Shown in pieces: positions 33,790-40,886 of a stretch of 64,000 nt of DNA. The stretch's first letter is position 1. The number at the start of each line of letters is the position of its first letter. Origin of the DNA: Streptomyces spirodelae (GTDB lineage: Bacteria; Actinomycetota; Actinomycetes; Streptomycetales; Streptomycetaceae); NCBI RefSeq assembly GCF_017676385.1, contig NZ_JAFFZN010000020.1, positions 1 through 64,000 on the forward strand. Direction: 5' to 3'. Made by a program: the position numbers and the translations under genes. Below the pieces are notes generated by a model, which saw nothing but the letters and a program-made list of their open reading frames with translations, had not been told where the DNA came from and did no database searches.

Positions 33790-34191
33790 ATGAGTTGGGT
33801 TACGAACGTCATGGTCTCGGTCGACTCGGAGGACATCGCGAATGTGGAAGCGTTGAGCGATTGGCTGTGGACGGAAGCCCCGCAGCGTGCTGAGTCGGCG
33901 GCTAGTGGGGTGGGGTACCTGAGACGGCTGACCAGCGATCAGGACAACCAGTGGGGTGGCTGGAAGAACCCTGAGTGCGAGGTGTGGGCCGGTGCCCTGA
34001 ACCATGCCGACCTCGATGCCCTCAAGGAGCGGTTCATGGAGACTCCGTGGCGTGAACCGAACGCGGTGCAGCTGTTGGTGATGGATCAGGAGGAATCGTT
34101 CTTCCGCTTGTGGATGGTCCGTGGCAATGAGCTGCGGCAGTTTGCACCGCTGGAGCCAAATGAAAGGGATAAGGGCTTCTACTTGGAGTGA
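33790..34191 (+). CDS. Conserved AICE hypothetical protein
   Basis: A 133-residue acidic protein from ATG at 33790. Recognisable blocks are MSWVTNVMVSVDSEDIANVE, ALSDWLWTEAPQRAESAASG, NQWGGWKNPECEVWAGALNH and ADLDALKERFMETPWREPNA, ending in an FRLWMVRGNELRQFAPLEPN strand pair. Proteins of this kind are frequent in Streptomyces plasmids and AICEs, and databases sometimes carry misleading names for them. The function is unknown. The shape (mixed alpha/beta, acidic) is compatible with an immunity or regulatory protein, which is speculation. Confidence 0.72.
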   Translation: MSWVTNVMVSVDSEDIANVEALSDWLWTEAPQRAESAASGVGYLRRLTSDQDNQWGGWKNPECEVWAGALNHADLDALKERFMETPWREPNAVQLLVMDQEESFFRLWMVRGNELRQFAPLEPNERDKGFYLE

Positions 34192-34722
34192 AGAGCCTGG
34201 CCACCGAGGTGCAGTTTCTTGGTCAGAGGCGCCCAGTGTTGTGAGCAGGCTGTGACAGAAGCTATCCAGCGAGTGCCCCCGACGCCTCAGCCACAGAAGG
34301 TTAGCCACGATGACGGGACCGATGCGGCGCACCCGCACGTGGTCTCCTCAGCCACTCACCGGCATCAGCCACGCTTACTGGTTTTGGTCTTTGACCCGCA
34401 GGCGCCTCCGCGAAGCCCCAGCTGGCCATCAGCGATGGCGCAACCGGCCCGCAGACCGCGATGAGACCGGGCGCCGCGCCACGGGCCTTGTCGGCCTCGT
34501 GCGCTTGGTGGTGCTCGTGTTGGCGGTCGTCAGCCGGTGACCGACCAGTATCGGATGAAGCGCGCCATACTTTGGCGACTGGCGGGTTGCTGTTTCGGGG
34601 TGCGCGCTGAGCGGCCTGGGGTCGGCGCGGAGCGGGGCGGAGACAGGAGCGGGCGGCGGCCACGGGCCGCCAGCGCGCGCGGCCTGCGTCAGCGGGCCGC
34701 CTTGAAGTCGTAGAGAAAGTTG
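34192..34722. other. Conserved region without a clear gene, shared by both AICEs (candidate clt or sso)
   Basis: 34296-34703 is strongly similar to 47208-47652 in AICE 2. TCAGCCAC octamers occur at 34287, 34348 and 34365, with TTAGCCAC at 34301. The stretch TCTTTGACCCGCAG plus CGCCTCCGCGAAGCCCC (near 34389-34425) is almost identical in both elements. The hairpin GGCGGCC-ACG-GGCCGCC (near 34656) is identical in both. Frames in the two copies do not agree, so protein coding is unlikely. Conservation between otherwise diverged elements points to a cis-acting site. Confidence 0.6.
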
Positions 34723-35118
34723 TTACGCGCGGGTCGTTCGTGGCCTGGGTGCGAATTCGTAGGCACAGGTCGGGAGTTGCCTGCCTTGGCGGTGGAGCAG
34801 AGGCAGGTAGGAGACCGGTCGTGCGGTCCAGGCGATGCGGGTGCTGTGCTGGGTGAGCGTGAGGCTGAAGGAGCGGCCTTGGTGTAGCGCCTGGGCCGAG
34901 TACGTCTGTCCGTCCGTCACCCAGTACCGCGCTTGGCGGTAGGGCTCGTCGTCCAAAGCGGATGCGATGGTCAGGAGGCTGGTGCGCACCCAACGGATGG
35001 CTTGTCGCGCGCTGGTGGCGTCGAATGATCCGAGTAGGGCAGGGGCAGCGCCGGTTGCCGGGCTCTGGGTCCAGCATTCGCACCAGTAGCCGTGTCGGGT
35101 GACGGTTGCGGGGGTCAT
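34723..35118 (-). CDS. Hypothetical AICE protein (downstream partner)
   Basis: A 131-residue protein from ATG at 35118 behind AGGAG. Features: TRHGYWCECWTQSPATGAAP, SFDATSARQAIRWVRTSLLT, YRQARYWVTDGQTYSAQALH, FSLTLTQHSTRIAWTARPVS. The mixed alpha/beta pattern has no known domain. Its start overlaps the stop of the gene at 35115 (ATGA), so the two are translationally coupled. No membrane segment. Confidence 0.65.
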   Translation of the reverse strand: MTPATVTRHGYWCECWTQSPATGAAPALLGSFDATSARQAIRWVRTSLLTIASALDDEPYRQARYWVTDGQTYSAQALHQGRSFSLTLTQHSTRIAWTARPVSYLPLLHRQGRQLPTCAYEFAPRPRTTRA

Positions 35119-35549
35119 CGTGCGCTCCTGGTGGCACAGGCGGACAGTGCGTATCGCGTGGCGTCGTCGAAGGCTGTGAAGGTGTAGGTCTCGCCCCGTG
35201 TCAGGAGTGAGAGCGCGTGCTCGTGCTCGGCCTGGTCGTTGAGCCAGTGGCGTACCGGGGTCGCTGCCGGGGTGTCGAGCTGGTCGGCGATGTGGCTTGC
35301 CCGGTGGAGCATCCAGCGCAGTGCCAGGCGTGGTGTCGGGGCGGAGCATGATCCGAGTGGGAAAGACCGGCCTGCCGTAGGTGCGTAGGCGGCTGCTTCG
35401 CAGTGGAAGGCCCGCTGCGGTGTCGCGCTGCCGGGGCAGTGCCGGCGGATGCCTCCTGGCTGCGCGGGAGCTGTGCGGCTTTGACGTTTGAGTGCCTGCT
35501 GCGGAAATGGATGCGTCGAAACGATCAAGTTTCGGAGGTTGCGTGACAT
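35115..35549 (-). CDS. Hypothetical AICE protein (upstream partner)
   Basis: A 144-residue protein from ATG at 35549 behind GGGGAGGG. It is basic at the N-terminus (SRNLRNLIVSTHPFPQQALK), with RLALRWMLHRASHIADQLDT, WLNDQAEHEHALSLLTRGET and YTFTAFDDATRYALSACATR in the second half. The RxxIxW(V/M)L-type helix recalls its coupled neighbour (AIRWVRTSLLTIASAL), so the two may be distant paralogs. Function unknown. Confidence 0.62.
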   Translation of the reverse strand: MSRNLRNLIVSTHPFPQQALKRQSRTAPAQPGGIRRHCPGSATPQRAFHCEAAAYAPTAGRSFPLGSCSAPTPRLALRWMLHRASHIADQLDTPAATPVRHWLNDQAEHEHALSLLTRGETYTFTAFDDATRYALSACATRSAR

Positions 35550-35758
35550 CGGCCCTCCCCGGGGTGACCTGCGCCTTTGCACGGCAAAGCTGGGGTACGG
35601 CTGACGCACGGAAGCCGCAGCCGTACAATTAGTACCAGCACCGTACCCCGTGTGCGGGTACCGCAAATGCGAGATCGTACTTTTCGTGCGGGTTATCGCC
35701 GCATACGGTTCACGCTGAGGTGTGGTGCCGAGACGAGTGATCAGCGAAGGGAGAACAC

Positions 35759-36073
35759 ATGTTCGGGCTGATGGTGCGCTTCACGTGCAAAGACGAGGAC
35801 GCCGCCGCGCAATTCGATGCCTTGGTCTCGCGCACTGGGGAATTGATCAAGAAAAACGAGCCGGGCACGCTGGTCTACGCGGTTCACCGCGTAGACGGTC
35901 GGCCACTGGAACGGATCTTCTATGAGCTCTACCGCGACAAGGACGCCTTCGAGACGCACGAGTCGCAGGACTACGTTCAGACGTTCCTCGCCCAGCGGGA
36001 CCTGTATCTGGCCGACGTCCAGGTAGATCGCTTGGAACTCATGTCCGGCAAGGGCGTTGACGTTGAGCACTGA
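35759..36073 (+). CDS. Antibiotic biosynthesis monooxygenase (ABM) domain protein
   Basis: A 104-residue ferredoxin-like dimeric fold protein: VRFTCKDEDAAAQFDALVSR, LIKKNEPGTLVYAVHRVDGR, YELYRDKDAFETHESQDYVQ and the closing VQVDRLELMSGKG match the ABM/quinol monooxygenase family. Substrates of such small proteins are seldom known. The start ATG follows GGGAGAAC. The next gene (XRE-TPR regulator) begins inside its last codons, so the two are coupled, which suggests the ABM protein may act as a metabolite sensor for the regulator; this is inference. Confidence 0.82.
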   Translation: MFGLMVRFTCKDEDAAAQFDALVSRTGELIKKNEPGTLVYAVHRVDGRPLERIFYELYRDKDAFETHESQDYVQTFLAQRDLYLADVQVDRLELMSGKGVDVEH

Positions 36074-37289
36074 GTACGCGAAGGCGCTCGGCCGGAAGAT
36101 CGCCTTCAATCGCAAACGTCGCGGCCTGTCCCAGAAGGAGTTCGCCCGGCTCCTGGAGCGCTCAGAAGCATGGGTCTCCCAGGTGGAACGCGGAGTACGC
36201 CGGATTGACCGCATGACGGTGCTGGAGAAGGTCGCCGACGCCCTTGACCTTCCGGTGGGGGAACTGGCCGCCGAGGCTCCGATCATTGCCTCGGTTGCGG
36301 ACGGCGAACCCCCAGGTGCCAACCGGCTTCGCCTGGTCCTGAGCGCCGCGCACTCACTGACCGCCATCCTGGGCCAGCACGAACCGCCGGATGTCCCCGC
36401 GTTGAGCACCAAGGTCGACCGGGCATGGTCGCTGGCGCACGGCGGCAACTACGCGGACTTGGCGGAGCTCCTGGAAGAGCTGGTCCCCTCTCTGGAGGGA
36501 GCCGTGCGGTCCGGCCCAGACGAGCAGCGTCCGCAGCTTTTCCGGCTGATGGCCGCCATGTACCACACGTGCAGCGGCGCTCTGGCCAACATGGGTGAAG
36601 CGGAAGCGGCATGGATCGCGGTTGACCGCGCCGTGGTCGCTGCCGAGCGCGCTGACGATCCGCTCCTGATGGCGGCCGGAGAGTTCCGGCTGTCCATCGT
36701 CTTCCTCGGGGCCCGCCACTTCGAGCAGGCGGCGCAAGCCTCGGGGACGGCCGCCGACGCCCTCCGCCCCCTGGCGGACTCGGGAGATCTTGCAGCGGTG
36801 GCCCTTCGTGGCGCTCTGACACTTCAGCGAGCTGTCGCCGCTGCACGCCTGAATGACGCTGACGCCGCGTACGACTTCCTGAGCGAAGCCCGGTCCATGG
36901 CTCAGCAGGTCGGCGAAGGTCGCAACGACTACAACACCGAGTTCGGGCCGACAAACGTCGGCCTGCATGAGGTCTCGGTGGCGGTGGACCTGGGGGATGC
37001 CGGCGTCGCGTTGCGAGCCGCACGTGACATCGACGCCTCTGCGCTCTCCTCGGAGCGTCAGACGCGCTTCAACCTCGACATCGCCAGAGCACAAGCCCAG
37101 CGGCGACAGGTCGGACCCGCGGTCGAAGCACTGCTCAAGGCGCGCGAACTGTCACCGGAGATGGTGCGCGCCATGCCCCTGGTCAAGCAGCTCGTCTCGG
37201 ACCTGCTGACCATGAGCCAGCCACCATCCGACCAGCTCAGAGGGCTGGCGAACGAGCTGGGCGTACAAGAAGTGCGGACTAGTACCTGA
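36057..37289 (+). CDS. XRE-family regulator with TPR-like C-terminus (AICE 1)
   Basis: A 410-residue transcription factor. The HTH is at residues 8-65 (LGRKIAFNRKRRGLSQKEFA, RLLERSEAWVSQVERGVRRI). It is followed by about 330 residues of helical repeats with TPR-like spacing (GEAEAAWIAVDRAVVAAERA, AARDIDASALSSERQTRFNL). The start is TTG at 36057 or TTG at 36063, 17 or 11 bp inside the ABM gene. A paralog exists in AICE 2 (45246). These XRE-TPR proteins may be peptide- or metabolite-responsive activators of the transfer genes. The AGTAC array just past its stop (37281-37313) is a candidate target. Confidence 0.85.
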   Translation: MTLSTEYAKALGRKIAFNRKRRGLSQKEFARLLERSEAWVSQVERGVRRIDRMTVLEKVADALDLPVGELAAEAPIIASVADGEPPGANRLRLVLSAAHSLTAILGQHEPPDVPALSTKVDRAWSLAHGGNYADLAELLEELVPSLEGAVRSGPDEQRPQLFRLMAAMYHTCSGALANMGEAEAAWIAVDRAVVAAERADDPLLMAAGEFRLSIVFLGARHFEQAAQASGTAADALRPLADSGDLAAVALRGALTLQRAVAAARLNDADAAYDFLSEARSMAQQVGEGRNDYNTEFGPTNVGLHEVSVAVDLGDAGVALRAARDIDASALSSERQTRFNLDIARAQAQRRQVGPAVEALLKARELSPEMVRAMPLVKQLVSDLLTMSQPPSDQLRGLANELGVQEVRTST

Positions 37290-37313
37290 AGTACTAGACA
37301 GTACTTGGAGTAC
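37281..37313. promoter_or_regulatory. AGTAC repeat array (operator candidate)
   Basis: AGTAC occurs at 37281, 37290, 37300 and 37309, spaced 9, 10 and 9 bp. The centre AAGTACT-agac-AGTACTT (37289-37306) is a perfect inverted repeat. The array sits at the end of the XRE regulator and before the leader of the transfer operon. Near-helical spacing suggests cooperative binding on one face of the DNA. The binding protein is not known. Confidence 0.6.
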
Positions 37314-37332
37314 GGGTTACTGTGGTGAGCGT

Positions 37333-37472
37333 CAACACACCCCTCTGCAACCAGCAGGGCGGGGGGTGTTGGCATGCGAAAGCGCACCGACGCGGGAAGG
37401 CAGACCCGCACCGATGCGCTTCGGAGGCCACAGAAGAGATGTGGCCTGAGCGGGAGGCAGCCCACTCAGGCC
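37333..37472 (+). ncRNA. Structured leader with consecutive hairpins before the transfer operon
   Basis: Four hairpins occur in 140 nt. H1 is 37333-37371 (CAACACACCCCTCTGC with GCAGGGCGGGGGGTGTTG, imperfect). H2 is 37380-37421 (AAGCGCA / TGCGCTT with an inner GCGGG / CCCGC). H3 is 37425-37447 (AGGCCACA / TGTGGCCT, perfect). H4 is 37443-37472 (GGCCTGAGCGGG / CCCACTCAGGCC, one mismatch). H3 and H4 share GGCCT at 37443-37447, so they cannot form together. The span is untranslated and precedes the SCO3933-like gene by 130 bp. No riboswitch family is recognised. Confidence 0.5.
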
Positions 37473-37602
37473 GGGTGCGTCGTTGGCATCAACGCTTCTC
37501 GAAGCGTATCGCGCCCAGTCGGCAAGCGGTCAACCTCCCGTTGCGTGACTATTTGTTGTCTTATGCCCTGAAATGGGGCAATCGCAAAGGGAGTACTGCG
37601 TC

Positions 37603-37953
37603 GTGCGAACGATTCGTATTGACACGTCCACCGCGACGGTCCTGCTGACCGAGATCCCCGAGCCGAAGGTGCGGGACCGTCAGACCGGCGAGGTGGCCAA
37701 GGACGCCACCAGCGGCGAGACGCTGATGAAGGTCGGCGTCGTCTACATCGACGAGGGCGAATCCTCGCTGATCCACGTGACCGTGCCCGAGAGCGGTATC
37801 TCCGAGGGGCTGACGCTGGGTGCTCCGGTCTCGCTGCCGGGTCTGGTGGCTCGGCCGTGGGACTCGGTGTTCAACGGGCAGCAGCGTCACGGCATCGCTT
37901 ACCGGGCTGCCGCTGTCGCGCCGGGTGCCGTTCCGGCGGGTGTGGGGGCCTGA
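37603..37953 (+). CDS. SCO3933-type AICE regulatory protein
   Basis: A 116-residue protein from GTG at 37603 with GGGAG upstream. Blocks: TIRIDTSTATVLLTEIPEPK, VRDRQTGEVAKDATSGETLM, KVGVVYIDEGESSLIHVTVP, GLVARPWDSVFNGQQRHGIA. Its counterpart in AICE 2 at 48531 has the same order (VPKIADQETGKIAQDRDTGE, IPWARIFNGQLSDGIAYRAS). Both lie directly before the FtsK-like gene. Database entries call such proteins SCO3933-family regulatory proteins, with no detailed mechanism known to me. The FtsK gene starts 2 bp after its stop. Confidence 0.8.
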   Translation: MRTIRIDTSTATVLLTEIPEPKVRDRQTGEVAKDATSGETLMKVGVVYIDEGESSLIHVTVPESGISEGLTLGAPVSLPGLVARPWDSVFNGQQRHGIAYRAAAVAPGAVPAGVGA

Positions 37954-37955
37954 CC

Positions 37956-39323
37956 GTGTCCGAGCTGATGACTCTGGTGGAGGTAGGCGGCCCGGTGGCC
38001 GGTCTCGGTGCCGGTGCCGCCTACCTCCGGGCCCGGCACCCTGCCGCGTACTGGTTAGCGGTTGGCATGCCTGCCTCGGCTGTGCGGCTGCTGGGTTCGT
38101 ACGGGTCGGTCATGGATTCGTGTGGGCTGACGGTGCAGCCGTCCCGTCTGCGGGCGCTGGCTGTGCGGGCGACCACTCGTCGTGAGGTGCGGCCGGTGCC
38201 GCCTCGTCGGGGGATGCTGCGGCCGACCTCGACGGGCCTGCGCATCAGGCTGCGGCTCGCGCCGGGCCAAGAGCCTGCCGACATAGCCGCCTCGGCTGAG
38301 CGGCTGCGGCATGCCTGGGGCGTTCATGGCGTCTATGTCGAGCCGGTCAAGCCCGGTGTGGTCGAGCTGCGGCTCGTCGGCTTCGACGTGCTACGGCGGG
38401 TGCGGATGCCGCGCAAGGCAGGCGGCGGGTTCCTGCGAGTGCCGGTGGCGCTGCGTGAGGACGCGACCGCCTTCGTACGGGACTTCCGCGCTATCCCGCA
38501 TGAGCTGGTGCTCGGGGCCACGCTGTCGGGCAAATCGATGTACCTGCGGCACCTGATCACCGGCCTCGCCGCTCAGCCGGTCGCGCTGGCCGGTATCGAC
38601 TGCAAGCGGGGTGTGGAACTGGCGCCGTTCGCTCCTCGGCTGTCCGCGCTGGCGACTGATCCGGGGCAGGCGGCCGAGCTGCTGCCCGCGCTGGTGCAGG
38701 AGATGGAGGACCGGTACGACCTGATCCGTGCCCGGCAGGGCATCGCACCCACCACGCCGGATGAGGAGATCACCTCGGACGTGTGGGGCCTGCCCGAGAG
38801 CGAACGGCCGGTACCGATCGTGCTGTTCGTGGACGAGGTGGCCGAACTCTTCCTCGTCGCTTCCCGCAAGGACGAAGAGCGGCGGGATGAGATGGTCACC
38901 CAGCTCATCCGGCTCGCCCAGCTCGGCCGTGCTGCGGGGATCTATCTGGAGGTGTGCGGGCAGCGGTTCGGGGCCGAGCTTGGCAAAGGCGCCACGATGC
39001 TCCGCGCCCAGCTCTCCGGGCGGGTCTGCCACCGGGTGAACGATGAGCCCTCGGCCAAGATGGCTCTCGGGGACATCGCCCCCGAAGCGGTCGGCGCTGC
39101 CTGCACCATCGCCCCCGAACGCCCCGGCCTGGCGGTTGTCGGCGATACGTCCGGCGGCTGGTCCCGCATCCGCACCCCCTACCTGTCCCTGGCCGACGCC
39201 GCCGCCCGCTGTGAGCGCACTGCCGACCTGGTGCCGGACCTTGCCGCACTCCGGCTCTTCCGGCCCGCCGTCTCTGCTGTCCGGCCTGCCTCGCTGACAA
39301 AGCCCCGGTCCGCTACCGCCTGA
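37956..39323 (+). CDS. FtsK/SpoIIIE-type DNA translocase (TraB/TraSA-like), AICE 1
   Basis: A 455-residue membrane-linked ATPase that would move double-stranded DNA between mycelia, the hallmark of Streptomyces conjugation. Walker A is GATLSGKSMYLRHLI (residues about 188-202), Walker B is IVLFVDEVAELFLVA, and the RecA-fold tail has QLIRLAQLGRAAGIYLEVCG and QRFGAELGKGATMLRAQLSG. The N-terminus has weakly hydrophobic segments (VAGLGAGAAYLRARHPAAYW) for membrane contact. The start is GTG at 37956. It is closer to its AICE 2 counterpart in layout than in sequence. Confidence 0.88.
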   Translation: MSELMTLVEVGGPVAGLGAGAAYLRARHPAAYWLAVGMPASAVRLLGSYGSVMDSCGLTVQPSRLRALAVRATTRREVRPVPPRRGMLRPTSTGLRIRLRLAPGQEPADIAASAERLRHAWGVHGVYVEPVKPGVVELRLVGFDVLRRVRMPRKAGGGFLRVPVALREDATAFVRDFRAIPHELVLGATLSGKSMYLRHLITGLAAQPVALAGIDCKRGVELAPFAPRLSALATDPGQAAELLPALVQEMEDRYDLIRARQGIAPTTPDEEITSDVWGLPESERPVPIVLFVDEVAELFLVASRKDEERRDEMVTQLIRLAQLGRAAGIYLEVCGQRFGAELGKGATMLRAQLSGRVCHRVNDEPSAKMALGDIAPEAVGAACTIAPERPGLAVVGDTSGGWSRIRTPYLSLADAAARCERTADLVPDLAALRLFRPAVSAVRPASLTKPRSATA

Positions 39324-39411
39324 CCTTCCGCTTTCTCCGATTCGGCCGGCGCGTCCGTCTCGCGCCAACTCCCTACCCCTCCCATGCCGAAAACGAAAGG
39401 AGGTGCCACCC

Positions 39412-40047
39412 ATGCGCGCCCACCTCGCCCGCGTAGACGCCGTGCTCGTACAGGCCGTCATCGCTGCCGCGCTGTCCTTCGCTCACCTGCACGACCTGGC
39501 CTCGGCCGCCGGACAAGACGGCTGGAAAGCCTGGGCCTACCCGGTCTCGGTCGACCTGCTGTTGGTCGCTGCCTGGCGTCGGCTGCGCTCCGGACGGGAC
39601 CGAACGGCGGGCTGGTGCTGGTTCCTCGTCGCCCTCACGGCTTCTCTGGGCGCCAACATCGCCACCGCCGGGCTCCTCGACCTGGGCGACGTTCCCGACT
39701 GGTTGCGCATCCTCGTCGCCGGGTGGCCTGCGCTGGCCTTCCTCGGCGGAACCCTCCTCGCCCACGCCGCCCCGACACAATCGGCCGACGCCGAAGACCG
39801 GGAAGCGCCTGCGCCGGACGCCGTACATGTCCCAGCGCCCACGCCCGTCGCCGAGCCATCGCCCCAGCCTCCGGCCGAATCGTCCGCGCCGACAACGCCG
39901 GTACCGGCGGCGCTGGTCGACCACGCCCGCAAGATCGCCAACGCCCACCAAACGCGAACCGGCTCCCCCATCGACGCTGAGACCCTCCGCGCCCGTCTCG
40001 GCGTCCCCGCTGCGCTCGCTGACCAGGTCGCCGCTCAGCTCACCTGA
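39412..40047 (+). CDS. DUF2637 / SpdB2-like transfer membrane protein, AICE 1
   Basis: A 211-residue protein with four TM helices in the first 120 residues (VLVQAVIAAALSFAHLHDLA, AYPVSVDLLLVAAWRRLRSG, WFLVALTASLGANIATAGLL, LRILVAGWPALAFLGGTLLA). A Pro/Ala/Ser linker follows, then a short C-terminal DNA-binding-like part (HARKIANAHQTRTGSPIDAE, LRARLGVPAALADQVAAQL). DUF2637 proteins are linked to intramycelial spread (SpdB2). The start ATG at 39412 follows AAAGGAG. It is downstream of the translocase, in the same operon. Confidence 0.85.
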   Translation: MRAHLARVDAVLVQAVIAAALSFAHLHDLASAAGQDGWKAWAYPVSVDLLLVAAWRRLRSGRDRTAGWCWFLVALTASLGANIATAGLLDLGDVPDWLRILVAGWPALAFLGGTLLAHAAPTQSADAEDREAPAPDAVHVPAPTPVAEPSPQPPAESSAPTTPVPAALVDHARKIANAHQTRTGSPIDAETLRARLGVPAALADQVAAQLT

Positions 40048-40067
40048 CCGAACTGGAGGACTGCGCT

Positions 40068-40259
40068 ATGCCGCTCAACCGCCGCTTCCGCTCCGTGACC
40101 CGCATCGGCCCCGTGCAGGTCGGCACCGCCCACGACGGCCGGGGCCGCGAGAAGCACACCGCCGCCTGCACCGCCCCGCGCTGCGGCTTCTCGACCGACT
40201 ACGACTCGCGCGCCGCCGCTGAGCTGGCCGCCCGCACCCACCGCTGCCCCATCCGCTGA
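40068..40259 (+). CDS. Small mobile element transfer protein
   Basis: A 63-residue basic protein: MPLNRRFRSVTRIGPVQVGT, HDGRGREKHTAACTAPRCGF, DYDSRAAAELAARTHRCPI. Paired Cys residues (CTAPRC and a final Cys) suggest a small metal or disulfide site. Short proteins of this type recur between SpdB2 and rep genes of AICEs and are named mobile element transfer proteins. Start ATG at 40068. Confidence 0.75.
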   Translation: MPLNRRFRSVTRIGPVQVGTAHDGRGREKHTAACTAPRCGFSTDYDSRAAAELAARTHRCPIR

Positions 40260-40273
40260 AAGGAGAGCTTCCC

Positions 40274-40468
40274 GTGACTGTGAACCTGCCCCTGGTCGTC
40301 GTCCTGGGCCTGCTGGTGTGGGGCGCCGTGAAGTTCCTCGGCGTCCGCGTCTGGCTCGTCGTCGTGATCGCCCTGTTCGGCTTCTACCTCGCCGACACCT
40401 TCCTCGCCCCCGCCATCGACAACGGCACACGCACCGGAGTCGAAACCGTCAACGGCAACCACGACTAG
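40274..40468 (+). CDS. Small Spd-like membrane protein
   Basis: A 64-residue protein from GTG at 40274, with AAAGGAGAG upstream. It has two close hydrophobic helices (LPLVVVLGLLVWGAVKFLGV and RVWLVVVIALFGFYLADTFL) and a short polar tail. The position between the transfer protein and SpdD, with 14-bp gaps, makes it part of the spread gene cluster. No detailed role is known. Confidence 0.7.
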   Translation: MTVNLPLVVVLGLLVWGAVKFLGVRVWLVVVIALFGFYLADTFLAPAIDNGTRTGVETVNGNHD

Positions 40469-40482
40469 CAGGAGACCCACCC

Positions 40483-40764
40483 ATGTTCCTGCGCCCCCAA
40501 CTCCCCGACACCCACACCCCGAACCTGCCCACGACCGCCCAGCAGATGCACGCCCCCACCTGCGGCTGCCAGCACTCCGCACCCCTCACCACACCGCCGC
40601 AGCGCGCGTTTCCCTCGGTCGGTTCGGGGGCCGTCACGGCCGTGGTGGTCGGTGGCGTGGTCCTCGTCGCGCTCCTGGCCGCCGTCGTCGTCACGGCCGT
40701 CTCGGTCGCCGTGGCCGCTGTCGTCCTGCGCTCGCTGCTGGGCGCCCAGCACCGCCGCCGCTGA
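40483..40764 (+). CDS. SpdD-like spread protein
   Basis: A 93-residue protein from ATG at 40483 with AGGAGAC upstream. A Cys-containing head (HAPTCGCQHSAPLTT) precedes a strong TM helix pair region (SGAVTAVVVGGVVLVALLAA and VVVTAVSVAVAAVVLRSLLG) and a basic tail (AQHRRR). This is the SpdD pattern of Streptomyces plasmids, involved in spreading the element through the mycelium. Confidence 0.75.
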   Translation: MFLRPQLPDTHTPNLPTTAQQMHAPTCGCQHSAPLTTPPQRAFPSVGSGAVTAVVVGGVVLVALLAAVVVTAVSVAVAAVVLRSLLGAQHRRR

Positions 40765-40886
40765 ACGGCTCCCGGGGCGGCCCAGAAGCCGCCAAGCATC
40801 CGCCGCCCCGGAAGCCCAAGCCCCTTCCCAACCCCAAAAGCCTGAGAAGGAGTACAGCCATCATCACCCGTCCCACCCCGCCCCCG

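Noticed and set aside
33458..33793. Hydrophobic frame with a TM-like segment in AICE 1
   Set aside because: No ribosome binding site. Its hydrophobic core comes from the GCTGTAC repeat read in frame.
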